Shown one piece after another: positions 50,801 through 59,747 of a stretch of 64,000 nt of DNA. Location: the NCBI GenBank assembly GCA_003116975.1, contig BGKB01000046.1, positions 62,001 through 126,000 of the forward strand. Reading direction: 5' to 3'. The notes under the pieces are model-generated. The model did no database searches, had not been told where the DNA came from, and saw nothing but the letters and a program-made list of their open reading frames with translations. The number at the start of each line of letters is the position of its first letter. Position 1 is the first letter of the stretch. Both the position numbers and the translations under genes were made by a program. The stretch comes from Aurantiochytrium sp. KH105 (taxonomy: Eukaryota; Sar; Bigyra; Thraustochytrida; Thraustochytriidae).

Positions 50801-53800
50801 GGCGGACGAGTCGCCACGTAGAAGGTGCGGATCATTCTCTGCATGAAAGATGAAATTGTTGACGTCAATGGACGACTTTCCCGATGTGAGGACGCGCACT
50901 GCATCTGGGGAAGGAGGCCTTCTACCCCCTGGAGAGCCATCGCGACTGTGTACACTTCTAACCGGTTCTTCGCGCGAGTAGCCTCTTTCATTTGAAGCGT
51001 CTAGTGCGCCTGGGATCGAAACATGCGTTTCAGTACCGAGAGGTCCATTGCTCGATTGAGCCAAAGACAACGAGTCGAGATAGGATTCGTCAACGGACGG
51101 CCCTGCGAGCGAGGAGACAATTTTGCGAATGAGGTATCCACGAGCATGCGCCTGGATTCTTCTTGCGCTCGCCTCGCGTTTCTTGAGCTGGTACGCGGGC
51201 ATCAGAGCCTCTGCCTTACGAATCTCCTTGAGAATGAGAGCATTGTGCGAAAGCTGCCGCTTCAGCTCGAAAGCCTTTTGCTCTTCCAGAGAAAATGAAG
51301 CTCGAAACGAGCGTCGCGCCATCTCGATCTCTGCCGTAGACAATGTCGCACCACGTGAGATGGGGCGTTCAAGAGAATATCCGCTCCCATCGTGGTCATC
51401 TTCGGCCTCGAGACCGTGCAAGAGGCTTGACCTGCGCTGGCCTCTGAGCGAAAGACGACTCTCGCGACGTAATTGTGATTCTCCGGTACGACCGGGCGTA
51501 TCTGTAGACACGCCTTTGCTTTGCGTTTCACTCTGCTCTTCCGCGCGCTGTGGTGGGAACATAATCTGATCAAAGAGCGAAGTACGACGCTCACCGGGCG
51601 AAGAGCCGCCGCCCGCCTGTCCAGGAGACAAAAGTGCTGCCAGCTCGAGCGACCCGAGACCTGGGTCAGCACCGGGCCCTGATGACGTGGCTGACAAGGT
51701 CGTGGGGTCTACAATCGCCGGCGGTGGATCTCCGGGCTTTGGGACCTCCTGAACAAAAAGAGGTTCGTCGTCCTCACCACCTTGAACCCAGACAGCAGGG
51801 TCGTGGCTTGTGACAGAAACAGAGGACTGGTAGGACTGCAAGTCGTCATCCTCATCCTCCTCGTAATCGTCATCTCCTTCTTCTTCCCCTACATTCGCTC
51901 CGCCATCGTCGTCTTGATCAAGATGACCCTCAGAATTCCGGTCGTATCGGACGTCCGTGTTCTTGTTGGTTTTCGTGGTCGCGATGCTCGCTGGAGAAAT
52001 AGGACTGCGGTCCCTGGGACTCTTTCCTGTCGGAGAGGCGACGCTGCTCCGTCGGCGTTCACTTTGAGGAGATTTTGGCGAAGTGACACCTTTGTCTCGC
52101 TTCGTCCGATTTACAAATATGGAGCGCTTTCCTCGGCGCCCAAAGTCCTTGGTCTGAAAGTGATAAGGGTCAACCTTTTCTGTCGGGCTCGAGCGTTGTG
52201 GCAAGTTTGATGATTCGACTGTTATGTCAGGGGCTGACATGTACCGCGGACGCTCCGTCGCAATCCAATGCATGTCTGGAAGATCATCGAGAGCCTTGGC
52301 GACGGGCACGGCCATGTTCTTGATCGTTTCACGCCGCTCCAATAGTCCTATATGATCGTGGTCGTCGTTGGTGATTCCCGTAAAGCTCGTCAACATTCGA
52401 AGAGGCCGAGGCTTGAGAAGTCGTACGACAATACCGTGAGGAGGCTCGATTTGCACAGTCGTCGGAGTCACAGGTGAGGAGGGAGAAGGGGAAGACGAGG
52501 GCGACACCGGTGATGCGGCACTGACCGGGGACCCTGGCTCGGACAAAGAAGGCGGCGGCGATGAGGGTCTTCGCGGAGAAAAGGTGGCCCATGTCTCGTA
52601 GCAGTTTACCAAGTATTCGAGAATCTCTGCCTGGGGAAACATTGGTCTCAGCGTCACGGCCTCACAAAGGTCATCTGCCAATTGGACTGCATGCTGCAGC
52701 CTGTGCTGCCGAGGAATTACGGCGCGAATAGCGGCAACAAGTACATCAGTGGGTGGAGGGGGGTCTTGCCGAGAAGTGAAGAGATGCGGTACATAATCAA
52801 CGCCTCGGTTGATGAGCTGCTGAATAATGTCGACAAAAAAGTTCGCCGAAGAAGGCTTGCGACGATGTGGCCCAGAGAGCACAAAACAGAGAAGGGTACG
52901 ACACGGCAATACCGAGGCAGCGTATGCGCGAAGTGCGTTGAGGAAGGAGAGGACGCGTTCGGCCACGACCTTGCACATTTTAGCATCCTTGCCGAAGCGA
53001 TGCAAATGCCATTCAATGACGCAGCGTGACATGGACACGCGAGGACGACCTTCGTCATAGGCCAGTGCGTCAAGCATGACTTTTTGGGCGACAACGGAAC
53101 GAATTCCTCGGGTCACAGAGATAAGCGGTAGTGCACGTATCCGGAGCGAGTCTCGGCTGGCCTGAGAGGCGCGTTCTCCGTAGCGCGAAGCAAAAAGTCT
53201 TGCAAAGTGTTGAGGAAGCGCTGCAAGCTCGCGCCCGGGGACTCCGCGATACTTGTGGTTGCCCAACGCCTGCGGAGCGTGCGTGTCAACCTTTACGTGG
53301 GCATCCCAATGCAATCTTCCAGGGGCGGAGATCTTGTCTGCGACATTGACCACTGATGGGAAGCTTTTCTCGCCTAGACTGTTGTACGTGATGATCGTTC
53401 GTGTCGCACACATGTCTGCGTATTTGCGCGGTGCGTTCGAGACACGAGACCGAGCCGCAGCATTCGTTTGGACGCCCTTTTTAGCTGTCTTTTGCGCCAT
53501 TGCATCCCTACGCAAAAGCTGTTCTGCACTACGAGCGCGAATGGGTCCAAGAAGTTCGTCCGCTTCGGGAGAGCCCATAAAGACGTCAGCGATGGCCATG
53601 GTTTCGTGAATACTGAGAAATGGCCCGTCCAACGGCACTTGCGCTCGCGCTGCAACAGGTTGAATATGAGCCCATGTAATTCCGGCCCAGCCAAGCGATG
53701 ACAGTATTTCCGGCAGACTTTCTAGGGGAGCAATCGATATCTTGTCGTCGACGGTGGCTTTGGCGAATGAGGCCCGGAGCACATCAAGCTGCACGGGCAT

Positions 53801-56791
53801 GAGCGCGGGATAAAGTGAGGCGTCAATCTCTTCCATCTGGTCTAAGATCTTACTGATAGACGACATGAACTGGGAAGAGTTAGGCCTGTCAAGCTCTCGT
53901 GATCCAGGTCTCGCGAGCGAGGAATTAATATCACCCACAGAGGGGTCTTCAGACAAAGAGGCGTCCTGCGTTACCTCGTTCCGGACGAGGGCCTTACCTC
54001 CGACTTCAAATGATGGCAAGACAGAAAGGTTTTCTGGGCTCACCGTGACGGCACCGTCCTTGTCCCAGAAGCACACCAGAGACATGGACTTGCCGACAGT
54101 GACAACGATTTCATCACAGATCGGTGTAAAGCAAGCAGCACTTACTGGCGCTGCAAACGTGAGTCTTCGAGCTTGGACGAGAGAAGCATCGGAAGGGGAT
54201 AATTGCCAGACCATGACGCCGTGATCGAGCGACGCGGAAAGGAGAATGCCTGGATCAGAGAGGCTTGCGGAAAGAACCGATACTCTTTTGGTGTGAGCGC
54301 GTTCAGAAAAGGTCGGTGCGTGCGCAAGATTCATTGTCTGATCGTCCGCTTGCGTCGCCGTAACGGGGAGAGGAAAGACCTGCACAAACCCATTGTCGTG
54401 CCCACACACAAAGAGACCGTGTCGAGGGAGAACGAGCATCGCCGAGAGCTGTGTAGGGGCTTGCAACGAGGATGTAGCGGAGGACGATTCCGGGCGACCG
54501 TGCGAAGACGATGTCGCGGCGCTTCCATGCGAAAGTGGTCGCGAAGTAGCGGTGCATGTCTGTACAAAACCAGCAAGTTTCATTTCGGGCAGGGTCCACA
54601 ACTTGACGGACCCGTCCTGACCTGCCGAGTATAGGCATCTCGTGGCGGGAAAGCCCGCGTAAAGACCCTGAATACGCTCATCAATTTGCACTGGGGTGAT
54701 GCAACCCACGTACTGGACTGGGCCCGAATGCGCATGGACAGTCCGGACCATACTGGCCGCTTCCACATTCCACATGTGCAAGTGGCCTTCGGCGTTTCCA
54801 GAGACGAGAATATGCGCAATTCGCGCGCCAAGAGGGTCAAGCAAAGCTTTCTGGTTTTTGGCTCGGCGCATTGCGGCGGAGGCTGTTGCCGGTTTGCCTC
54901 GCGAATGGTTGGGCCTTTTGGCAAATGACTCTAGGAAGGGATCGTTCGACTTGTCAGATGCCTCGAGCTTGCGATGCAAATCAGCCAGTTCGGCATTCTC
55001 GGTGCAGTGGATGAGCAAATTAGCTGGACTCGAGTCTGGCCTCAGCGGCTTGTACCCAAAGGAGGGCGCAATGGCTTCCTCGATGCGCTCTATATTCTCA
55101 GCCTCGGGCCCAGATACTTGCAAGACAACGACGCTTGCGATGCCGGCGAGACTTGACTTATCGAGCAGCTCGTACTTGAGATCGGCATTAGAATCCCGTA
55201 AGTCGAGCTTGCCGTCTGACCAACCGATGCAGTGGAGCGAGAGGGCCGAAGACCATGCATAACATACGGCAGATGCGAGCGTTCCAGAATTGGCACTTTT
55301 GGGCGTGCGGAGGCGCGGCACGTGACGAGGCGAGGGAGCAGCGCTTGCGCGAAGGGCCCTCTCGGCTGCTGTGCGCGCCTCGAGCTCTGCAAACTGGACC
55401 CGCGCGGGAAGCTTGAACGCAAAGGCTACTTTGCCGCTTGCAGCATCAAGGATGGAAATGCTCGCGTCTCGAGAAAATGTAACAATGTGATGGCGATTGG
55501 GCTGAAGGCTCCAGCGCTTGAGCTGTGGGTCAAACGCTACGGGAGGGCTCGGTCCTGGAACAGGGTGGGCAAGTTGAATTTCGCCTGGGGCATCTGCGAA
55601 CGGTAAACAGGGCGTGAGAACCTCAAGCAAGGTAATAAGCTCACCAGCGATGACCATGAGGAGCTGCTTGGAGCACATGGCATCAACCTCGAGACGAAGA
55701 GGAACGAGTCGCGTCGTCGTAATTGCCTCGAGCTTTGTATTCGCAGGGACCTGGGAGGAAGTGGGCGCTGGGCGTCGGACGTGCTGGTAGCGCCCAATCT
55801 CGGCACTGGTAAGAGGCCGCCAATGGCGTACGAGGCTGTCGGCACCACATGAAAGGGCGCCTTCAATACCTTGAATGAGGCAGAGATCCTTGACGGTGCC
55901 CTTGTGACAACTAAAGGAGGTCATGTAGAGTAGCATGTGTCGGGCATTGGGCGCTGATTCGTCGTGATAGAAGCAAAAGAGGTCGACAGTGCCATCGGTG
56001 AAGCCGATAAGGAGGTGTTGCGCATCTGCGTCAAAAACGAGTTTGGAAAGTCTGCATTCGTGCGTGTTGATACGCTCTGGATTTGCCTGTAGGCAATCGT
56101 AATGGTCAATGGCCTTGAAGGTTTCAAGATCAACAACGGCGAGCTTGCCGGAGGGTGCGGCTACAATACAGATGGCAAGCTCGGGGACCACAGTCATTGA
56201 GCAGACTGCTTCATTGGTCCCCAAGTCTGCCTCGAAGGTTCCCCTGTGATAAACGCGGAGTTTGGCTCCCTCTGCGCGGCGAAAACTCCACAATTTGATG
56301 CGAGCTTTGGCATCGCATGTCACGAGCTCTTGCGTTGATTCTGAAAAGAATGAGGCAACAATGGGGGCGTCACTGTGCGCGGCGAACTCGAGAGCTGGTG
56401 TTAGTCCTGCGTGAAAGCCCAGAATGTAGCCAGCATAGCTAGAGGAAGCGTTGTTGGGGTCGCCTCCGCATACAACGAGGTAGAGGTCTTCTCGTGCAAA
56501 GAAGAAGATTTCATCAAAGAGAGCTGGCAGCATGCCTTCGCCTCGACTTGGCATTTGCACTCGCTTGAGTTCTCTCTGAAGCGTCCACAATCGCAGGGTT
56601 TTGGAACAGGCAGTGATGACATGGTGTCGGTTCGAGTTGAATGCGCAGCATCGGATGGGTTCGACATGGCCCGCAAGTTGACGGAGATACAACAGAGATG
56701 ATCGTGTGAGAGATTGTTGTGTCATTTTCACGCGTCGTCTTCGTTTGGTCTTTCCGGCAGGCCGTGTGTCGGCATTCTCGGCCGCGCCCAT
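47870..56791 (-). CDS. Giant WD40-repeat protein with IQ motif and PPC-like domain
   Basis: A 2973-residue protein in one 8.9-kb open frame, ATG in ACATGG. Residues about 35-990 contain many WD40 repeats (patterns such as GH...I.C..F......V.....LRLW and SAGQDGSVKLWTL), probably two or more propellers. A helical segment near 1000-1100 could hold degenerate EF-hands. A Ser/Pro-rich stretch (about 1400-1447) and acidic, Ser-rich linkers follow. An IQ motif (ARRIQAHARGYLIRK, about 1870-1885) suggests calmodulin binding. A beta-rich segment at about 2437-2522 (YFRFVLPSADNFLTVSI, DGDPDVFLSNE, GVYIAGVYSL) resembles bacterial-type PPC domains. The C-terminus is charged and helical. Large WD40/EF-hand/IQ proteins are often ciliary (family knowledge), which would suit a zoospore-forming protist; that role is inference. 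It is too large and divergent to name. Confidence 0.85.
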   Translation of the reverse strand: MGAAENADTRPAGKTKRRRRVKMTQQSLTRSSLLYLRQLAGHVEPIRCCAFNSNRHHVITACSKTLRLWTLQRELKRVQMPSRGEGMLPALFDEIFFFAREDLYLVVCGGDPNNASSSYAGYILGFHAGLTPALEFAAHSDAPIVASFFSESTQELVTCDAKARIKLWSFRRAEGAKLRVYHRGTFEADLGTNEAVCSMTVVPELAICIVAAPSGKLAVVDLETFKAIDHYDCLQANPERINTHECRLSKLVFDADAQHLLIGFTDGTVDLFCFYHDESAPNARHMLLYMTSFSCHKGTVKDLCLIQGIEGALSCGADSLVRHWRPLTSAEIGRYQHVRRPAPTSSQVPANTKLEAITTTRLVPLRLEVDAMCSKQLLMVIAGELITLLEVLTPCLPFADAPGEIQLAHPVPGPSPPVAFDPQLKRWSLQPNRHHIVTFSRDASISILDAASGKVAFAFKLPARVQFAELEARTAAERALRASAAPSPRHVPRLRTPKSANSGTLASAVCYAWSSALSLHCIGWSDGKLDLRDSNADLKYELLDKSSLAGIASVVVLQVSGPEAENIERIEEAIAPSFGYKPLRPDSSPANLLIHCTENAELADLHRKLEASDKSNDPFLESFAKRPNHSRGKPATASAAMRRAKNQKALLDPLGARIAHILVSGNAEGHLHMWNVEAASMVRTVHAHSGPVQYVGCITPVQIDERIQGLYAGFPATRCLYSAGQDGSVKLWTLPEMKLAGFVQTCTATSRPLSHGSAATSSSHGRPESSSATSSLQAPTQLSAMLVLPRHGLFVCGHDNGFVQVFPLPVTATQADDQTMNLAHAPTFSERAHTKRVSVLSASLSDPGILLSASLDHGVMVWQLSPSDASLVQARRLTFAAPVSAACFTPICDEIVVTVGKSMSLVCFWDKDGAVTVSPENLSVLPSFEVGGKALVRNEVTQDASLSEDPSVGDINSSLARPGSRELDRPNSSQFMSSISKILDQMEEIDASLYPALMPVQLDVLRASFAKATVDDKISIAPLESLPEILSSLGWAGITWAHIQPVAARAQVPLDGPFLSIHETMAIADVFMGSPEADELLGPIRARSAEQLLRRDAMAQKTAKKGVQTNAAARSRVSNAPRKYADMCATRTIITYNSLGEKSFPSVVNVADKISAPGRLHWDAHVKVDTHAPQALGNHKYRGVPGRELAALPQHFARLFASRYGERASQASRDSLRIRALPLISVTRGIRSVVAQKVMLDALAYDEGRPRVSMSRCVIEWHLHRFGKDAKMCKVVAERVLSFLNALRAYAASVLPCRTLLCFVLSGPHRRKPSSANFFVDIIQQLINRGVDYVPHLFTSRQDPPPPTDVLVAAIRAVIPRQHRLQHAVQLADDLCEAVTLRPMFPQAEILEYLVNCYETWATFSPRRPSSPPPSLSEPGSPVSAASPVSPSSSPSPSSPVTPTTVQIEPPHGIVVRLLKPRPLRMLTSFTGITNDDHDHIGLLERRETIKNMAVPVAKALDDLPDMHWIATERPRYMSAPDITVESSNLPQRSSPTEKVDPYHFQTKDFGRRGKRSIFVNRTKRDKGVTSPKSPQSERRRSSVASPTGKSPRDRSPISPASIATTKTNKNTDVRYDRNSEGHLDQDDDGGANVGEEEGDDDYEEDEDDDLQSYQSSVSVTSHDPAVWVQGGEDDEPLFVQEVPKPGDPPPAIVDPTTLSATSSGPGADPGLGSLELAALLSPGQAGGGSSPGERRTSLFDQIMFPPQRAEEQSETQSKGVSTDTPGRTGESQLRRESRLSLRGQRRSSLLHGLEAEDDHDGSGYSLERPISRGATLSTAEIEMARRSFRASFSLEEQKAFELKRQLSHNALILKEIRKAEALMPAYQLKKREASARRIQAHARGYLIRKIVSSLAGPSVDESYLDSLSLAQSSNGPLGTETHVSIPGALDASNERGYSREEPVRSVHSRDGSPGGRRPPSPDAVRVLTSGKSSIDVNNFIFHAENDPHLLRGDSSAMDLVSGLLGSPNARASGKDQQESPARFSNDNMEEEDDSAASASLSRRASRSLFGKKPASTASLASAGAEATTTTCAGASEAIKNALLAPRQPGSGSLLAGTADPSSSEGPAHEDASDAFNGAHSAMESFEGADTDVVQDPLGGQIIHELEDGLQRNLAHAGNSAIQLGGGAADDETVEASPPTPQLPPEPALSDELKELLRMNQYVPRDHKRSMFSDDGSSMLRSKSNCFGEEIHFDPLTLMKQVTSVPHWEPSENVDEDEEEWKAIDSLDMRRDQNVAQGNLDFLYADDDADNKQKHTSGAGEIHGVVGDDRWTTFFKEMEALLQPAPEVVEESELDRQERKLRELKRIVDAEGVADSGKACNSADSVGVVGNGSKNQSDFQKRAHQYWKQLQHMVKIGSAFRFQRKARLNDARQGNIQVRDLELGEPVTAVMEASKYLYFRFVLPSADNFLTVSIHSRDGDPDVFLSNEAVPTLKDYTWRTSAIGNQRIVLAPGEAKYRSGVYIAGVYSLTSASCSLVVEVQNSDYGCEELDHVSALTRKFNIIAVNPHQQSVEQVDARLAEEALREEAAQAEERAGVELRASADDDSGNEKDEKEDATSEDCEKEESLGDENRKEDDGEAGESKSRTLERRATFPQRETRVSLKLQDEPGSGAMDDLFTTYENRKDDEFESKIVKAGRREVRRALLGDAADDEALFGTNNANASDRQAGLGKQDEECLLMPEQSADSDTESVSTFGADSLVSEPVPHKKTRLLRHLLVMPKPVAYDLSKFHAEQVQVNRQLLSNQLQALEPTSRCKAAFRGFKLHGSLQKAILEDGKQEASSKSVQAWLADLGVEGDGDPGLAKDFCRFEKIFLAIGARVVQTQRERMEERDESMRTKDERLLFRKSKSAVALGVGPRVGLDVAHLAVPRHPNLDELPNLAKLFAKSEKELDVAQRRANKRAVDHIRRKRREKILRDKLGEAAVATMQKMGGW

Positions 56792-58018
56792 GTTGCGCTT
56801 CCGTGATTATGCGCTGATCGAGTCGAGTGGAGACGAGACGGCTGAAGCCGACGTTTCTTTCCTTTGGCGGCCGACACGCGACGCGTGCGCGCGCGTGCGA
56901 GAGATAGAGAACGGGAGAAACGGAGAAGGAGCACTCTTGTGTTTGTGCTAACTTAGGAGGACCGTGAAGACTGGTCAATGTGTCCTTGCATGTGAGAATG
57001 TGAGCAGCTCGCGGTGCACGTGAAGCAACGATCCCAGCAAGCTCGCGCCCCCTGGCTCGATCACCGCAGCAGCAGCGAGCGAGCGCACTGCCTCGAGGCG
57101 AGCACGCGTTGAATTTGACAATAAAGCCAAAGGTGAAAAAAAGGCCAAGCCGCCGTTTGTAAAAAGCATCAACGGACCCCAATTATTCGGCGCAAAATGG
57201 CGCCGAAGTATGTTTTCTCTCTTTGTCTCTCTGCCTGGGCGCTCGAGCCACCCTGTATGTGTTGCTCTGCGTGCCGTTTACTGCGTCTGCGTGCGACAGA
57301 AGCGATGACGAGGGAGTTGATGGGACTCGTAATTGAAATGGATACCAATTTGTTTTTTGTTTTTGTTTGGCAAGAAACTTCAAACGAAGGAGCTTGTAAC
57401 AGCGAAAAGCAAAGAACGAAGCATTTGCAAGCTCTTTTCTCGTGCGATACTGATTCTCTAGCAGATCGACAAATTGAACAACACATGCGCATGTTGCTTT
57501 TTTTCTTTAAAAAACTAGGTATAGCTGCGCGCTGAAGATGTCTGAGCGACATCAAACAAATGAATAAGAGCTTTGGCCGTTCCAATATTGCAGAGAAGAG
57601 AAGAGAAGAGAAGAGATGAGATGAGAAAAGAAATGAAGAATAGAGTAGAATGGACGGGTGCATTTCGTGTGGCCTGGAGTGATCGTGATAGTGAGAAATA
57701 GGTAATCGATCATGGGCGGGCGCAGTCACGCACGGCTGTGACTGACTGTAAACAAGCGATGGGATCTCCATGCCCAATGATGAAAAGAAAGAAAGTAAGA
57801 GAGAGCTCTCGGGCGGGAAGAGTCAGACAGTCAGCCAGCGTCCTTGACTCAATTTGACTTGACTTGACTTGACGTGATGCAAGTAAGAGTGCCCGAGGTC
57901 CGACAAATGTGAACCAAAAGCTGAAAGGTACCTTTCTGTCTGTCATCTTCGTGCGTCTCTGCCATTCTTTCTTGGGAGGCTGTCCTATTGCCTGGCTTTG
58001 TTGCCTGCCTGAATATGG
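56792..58018. other. Upstream region of the WD40 gene and 3' region of the SH3/LIM gene
   Basis: About 1.2 kb. It contains an inverted repeat (57186-57207), a GAGAA run (about 57595-57625), and a GACTT run (about 57850-57875). Open frames here lack domains. Confidence 0.6.
57186..57207. promoter_or_regulatory. Perfect inverted repeat TTCGGCGC-N6-GCGCCGAA
   Basis: Eight-base arms separated by AAAATG, about 395 bp upstream of the WD40 ATG. Each arm resembles an E2F-type half-site (TTCGGCGC). Function is inferred only from symmetry. Confidence 0.4.
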
Positions 58019-59314
58019 TCAGGTGGAAGATGTCTTGAGGGAATCAAAGAGCGGCTTGTCATCGACTTCGGCCTCGGGAGGACCAGAGCCCGCCGAGACG
58101 GGGACGACGGAGCCACCGAATCCGAAACCCTTGATACCAAAGCCCTGTGCATGGCACTTGTGGCAGTAAGGGAACTCGCCATGACCGCGCCACTCGCCCT
58201 GACGCAGAACGACGGAGCAGGTGGAGCAGCGAAAGCAATTGGTGTGGTACTCTTTGCCAAGTGCCTTGACCTTGTCTGCGAAGCCGACAATCTTGCCGCA
58301 GGTGGCGCAGCGTGAACCACCACCGAGATTGGCAAACTTTGCGTTGTACTTGAACTTCGTTTCCCGAGGCGGAGCCTCGGCCACGACCTCGTCTTCGGCG
58401 TTGGCAGCAGAGTCTGCATCTTCTTCGGCGTCAGCCTCGAAGGTGGCCTTAGAACTGGCCGCAGTGGATCTGCCAGTCTTGCGAGGAGGAACGGGCGGTT
58501 CGTCTGCAGGCTTGCCAAAGAAGTCGTCGTCGTCATCATAAGTTGACGCTTTCGGGGGCGGCGCAGGGCCAGGGGAGAAGCCGTCGAATCGCTTGGCGAC
58601 TGAATCGGCCTTGGCACGGACGCGGGCCTGGCCAGCAGCGACGCGCATGGAGGCGCGCTGGCTACGGCGTGCCTTACGCTCTTCCTCCATGCGTTTGAGG
58701 CGCGCGGTCTCAGCCTTGACGCGCGCGAGTTCCTCCTCGGCGACGCGAGCGCGCTCGGCGGCGGCGCGAGCCTCCTCGAGAAGGCGCTCCTTTTCCTCGG
58801 CCTCGGCCTTTTCCTTGGCGAGTTTCTTCTCGAGAGCCTTCTTCTCCTTTTCAGCATCCTTGAGGGCGCGCTGGGCGTCCTTGCGCATCGAGCTCCACCT
58901 CTTCTTTTCGGCCTTGGCGGCCTCAACGTCCTCGAGCTCGGTGCGCTCGACGTACGCGGATGGAAAGGTGCCCTCCTCTCCGGACTTGAGGCGGCCGACC
59001 CACCAGTCCGCGTTGAGCTCGCGAATGAGGGTGACGAGGTCGCCCTCCTGGAACGTGAGGTCGCCGTCGTTGACGCCCGCGTAGTCGTAGAGCGCCTTGC
59101 ACACGGGGAAGCTCGCGCCGACGCCGTCGCGGAGCTCTACGTAGTTGTACGGGAACTCGCCGACGTGGCCTTCGGCGTCGGACCCCTTCCACCACCCGTT
59201 CTCGTTCATCTCCATCACCAGCAGCACATCTCCGGCCTTGAACCTCAGGTGGTCATCGCGCAGCGGCTCGAAGTCGTAGATGGCCACCGCCAGGGTGCCC
59301 TCCTCGTCCGCCAT
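58019..59314 (-). CDS. Tandem SH3, coiled-coil, CRP-type LIM adaptor protein
   Basis: A 431-residue adaptor. Two SH3 domains sit at about residues 8-60 (AIYDFEPLRDDHLRFKAGD, WWKG, FPYNYVEL) and 67-125 (ALYDYAG..DGDLTFQEGD, WWVGR, FPSAYVE). A Lys/Glu-rich coiled coil (about 128-235) follows, then a proline-rich linker with PPVPPRK, itself a possible SH3 ligand. At about 333-390 is one LIM domain (CATC...H..CFRCSTC...C..C) followed by GFGIKGFGFGG, the glycine-rich tail typical of cysteine-rich-protein (CRP/CSRP) LIM proteins. SH3 and CRP-LIM modules act on actin and membrane-cytoskeleton sites (family knowledge). All eight zinc ligands appear present. ATG in AGCATGG. Its upstream DNA holds three strong copies of the GCAAGTGGG-TAT motif. 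Confidence 0.9.
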   Translation of the reverse strand: MADEEGTLAVAIYDFEPLRDDHLRFKAGDVLLVMEMNENGWWKGSDAEGHVGEFPYNYVELRDGVGASFPVCKALYDYAGVNDGDLTFQEGDLVTLIRELNADWWVGRLKSGEEGTFPSAYVERTELEDVEAAKAEKKRWSSMRKDAQRALKDAEKEKKALEKKLAKEKAEAEEKERLLEEARAAAERARVAEEELARVKAETARLKRMEEERKARRSQRASMRVAAGQARVRAKADSVAKRFDGFSPGPAPPPKASTYDDDDDFFGKPADEPPVPPRKTGRSTAASSKATFEADAEEDADSAANAEDEVVAEAPPRETKFKYNAKFANLGGGSRCATCGKIVGFADKVKALGKEYHTNCFRCSTCSVVLRQGEWRGHGEFPYCHKCHAQGFGIKGFGFGGSVVPVSAGSGPPEAEVDDKPLFDSLKTSST

Positions 59315-59574
59315 GCTTGCCTCGCTCGCTCCTGGCGCTTCACTCAGCTAGCTAGCCCTCGCTCGCTCCACGTCTCGCCGCGCGCCTCCCGCTCGCCCGC
59401 CTTCCCGCTCTGCCTGCGCGCCGCGGTCCTCGCTTCGGAGCGACCTCGCCGGGCCCCGACCTCGACTCGCTTTGCGCGTTCGCGCCCTTCGCGATGTGCT
59501 CCGCGCCCTCGTCCTCGTCCTCCTGCTCGTCCTCCTCCGCGGCACGCGCCGAGTCCAGGTCCACGTGCGCCGCG

Positions 59575-59629
59575 GCAAGTGGGTTATCGCGGCCCGCGGC
59601 CCACTTGGGGGCGGCCATAGCCCACTTGC
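59575..59629. promoter_or_regulatory. Inverted pair of GCAAGTGGG-TAT motif copies
   Basis: Plus-strand copy GCAAGTGGGTTATCGC at 59575-59590 and minus-strand copy GCAAGTGGGCTATGGC at 59614-59629, facing each other. Between them lies another CCCACTTG-like core (about 59600-59606). They lie 261-316 bp upstream of the SH3/LIM ATG. Confidence 0.55.
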
Positions 59630-59731
59630 GGCGCCGCCCCGCAAGTGGCCGCGCCGCGCCGGGAAGTCGGCAAAGCCATGGCATATACATACCTCCACGG
59701 CCGGGCGGGTGAAGTATAGTATGCGCCGGCC

Positions 59732-59747
59732 GCAAGTGGACTATAGA
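59732..59747 (+). promoter_or_regulatory. GCAAGTGGACTATAGA motif copy
   Basis: A variant copy differing mainly at the third G and the last bases, 418 bp upstream of the SH3/LIM ATG and pointing towards the anoctamin gene. Confidence 0.45.
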
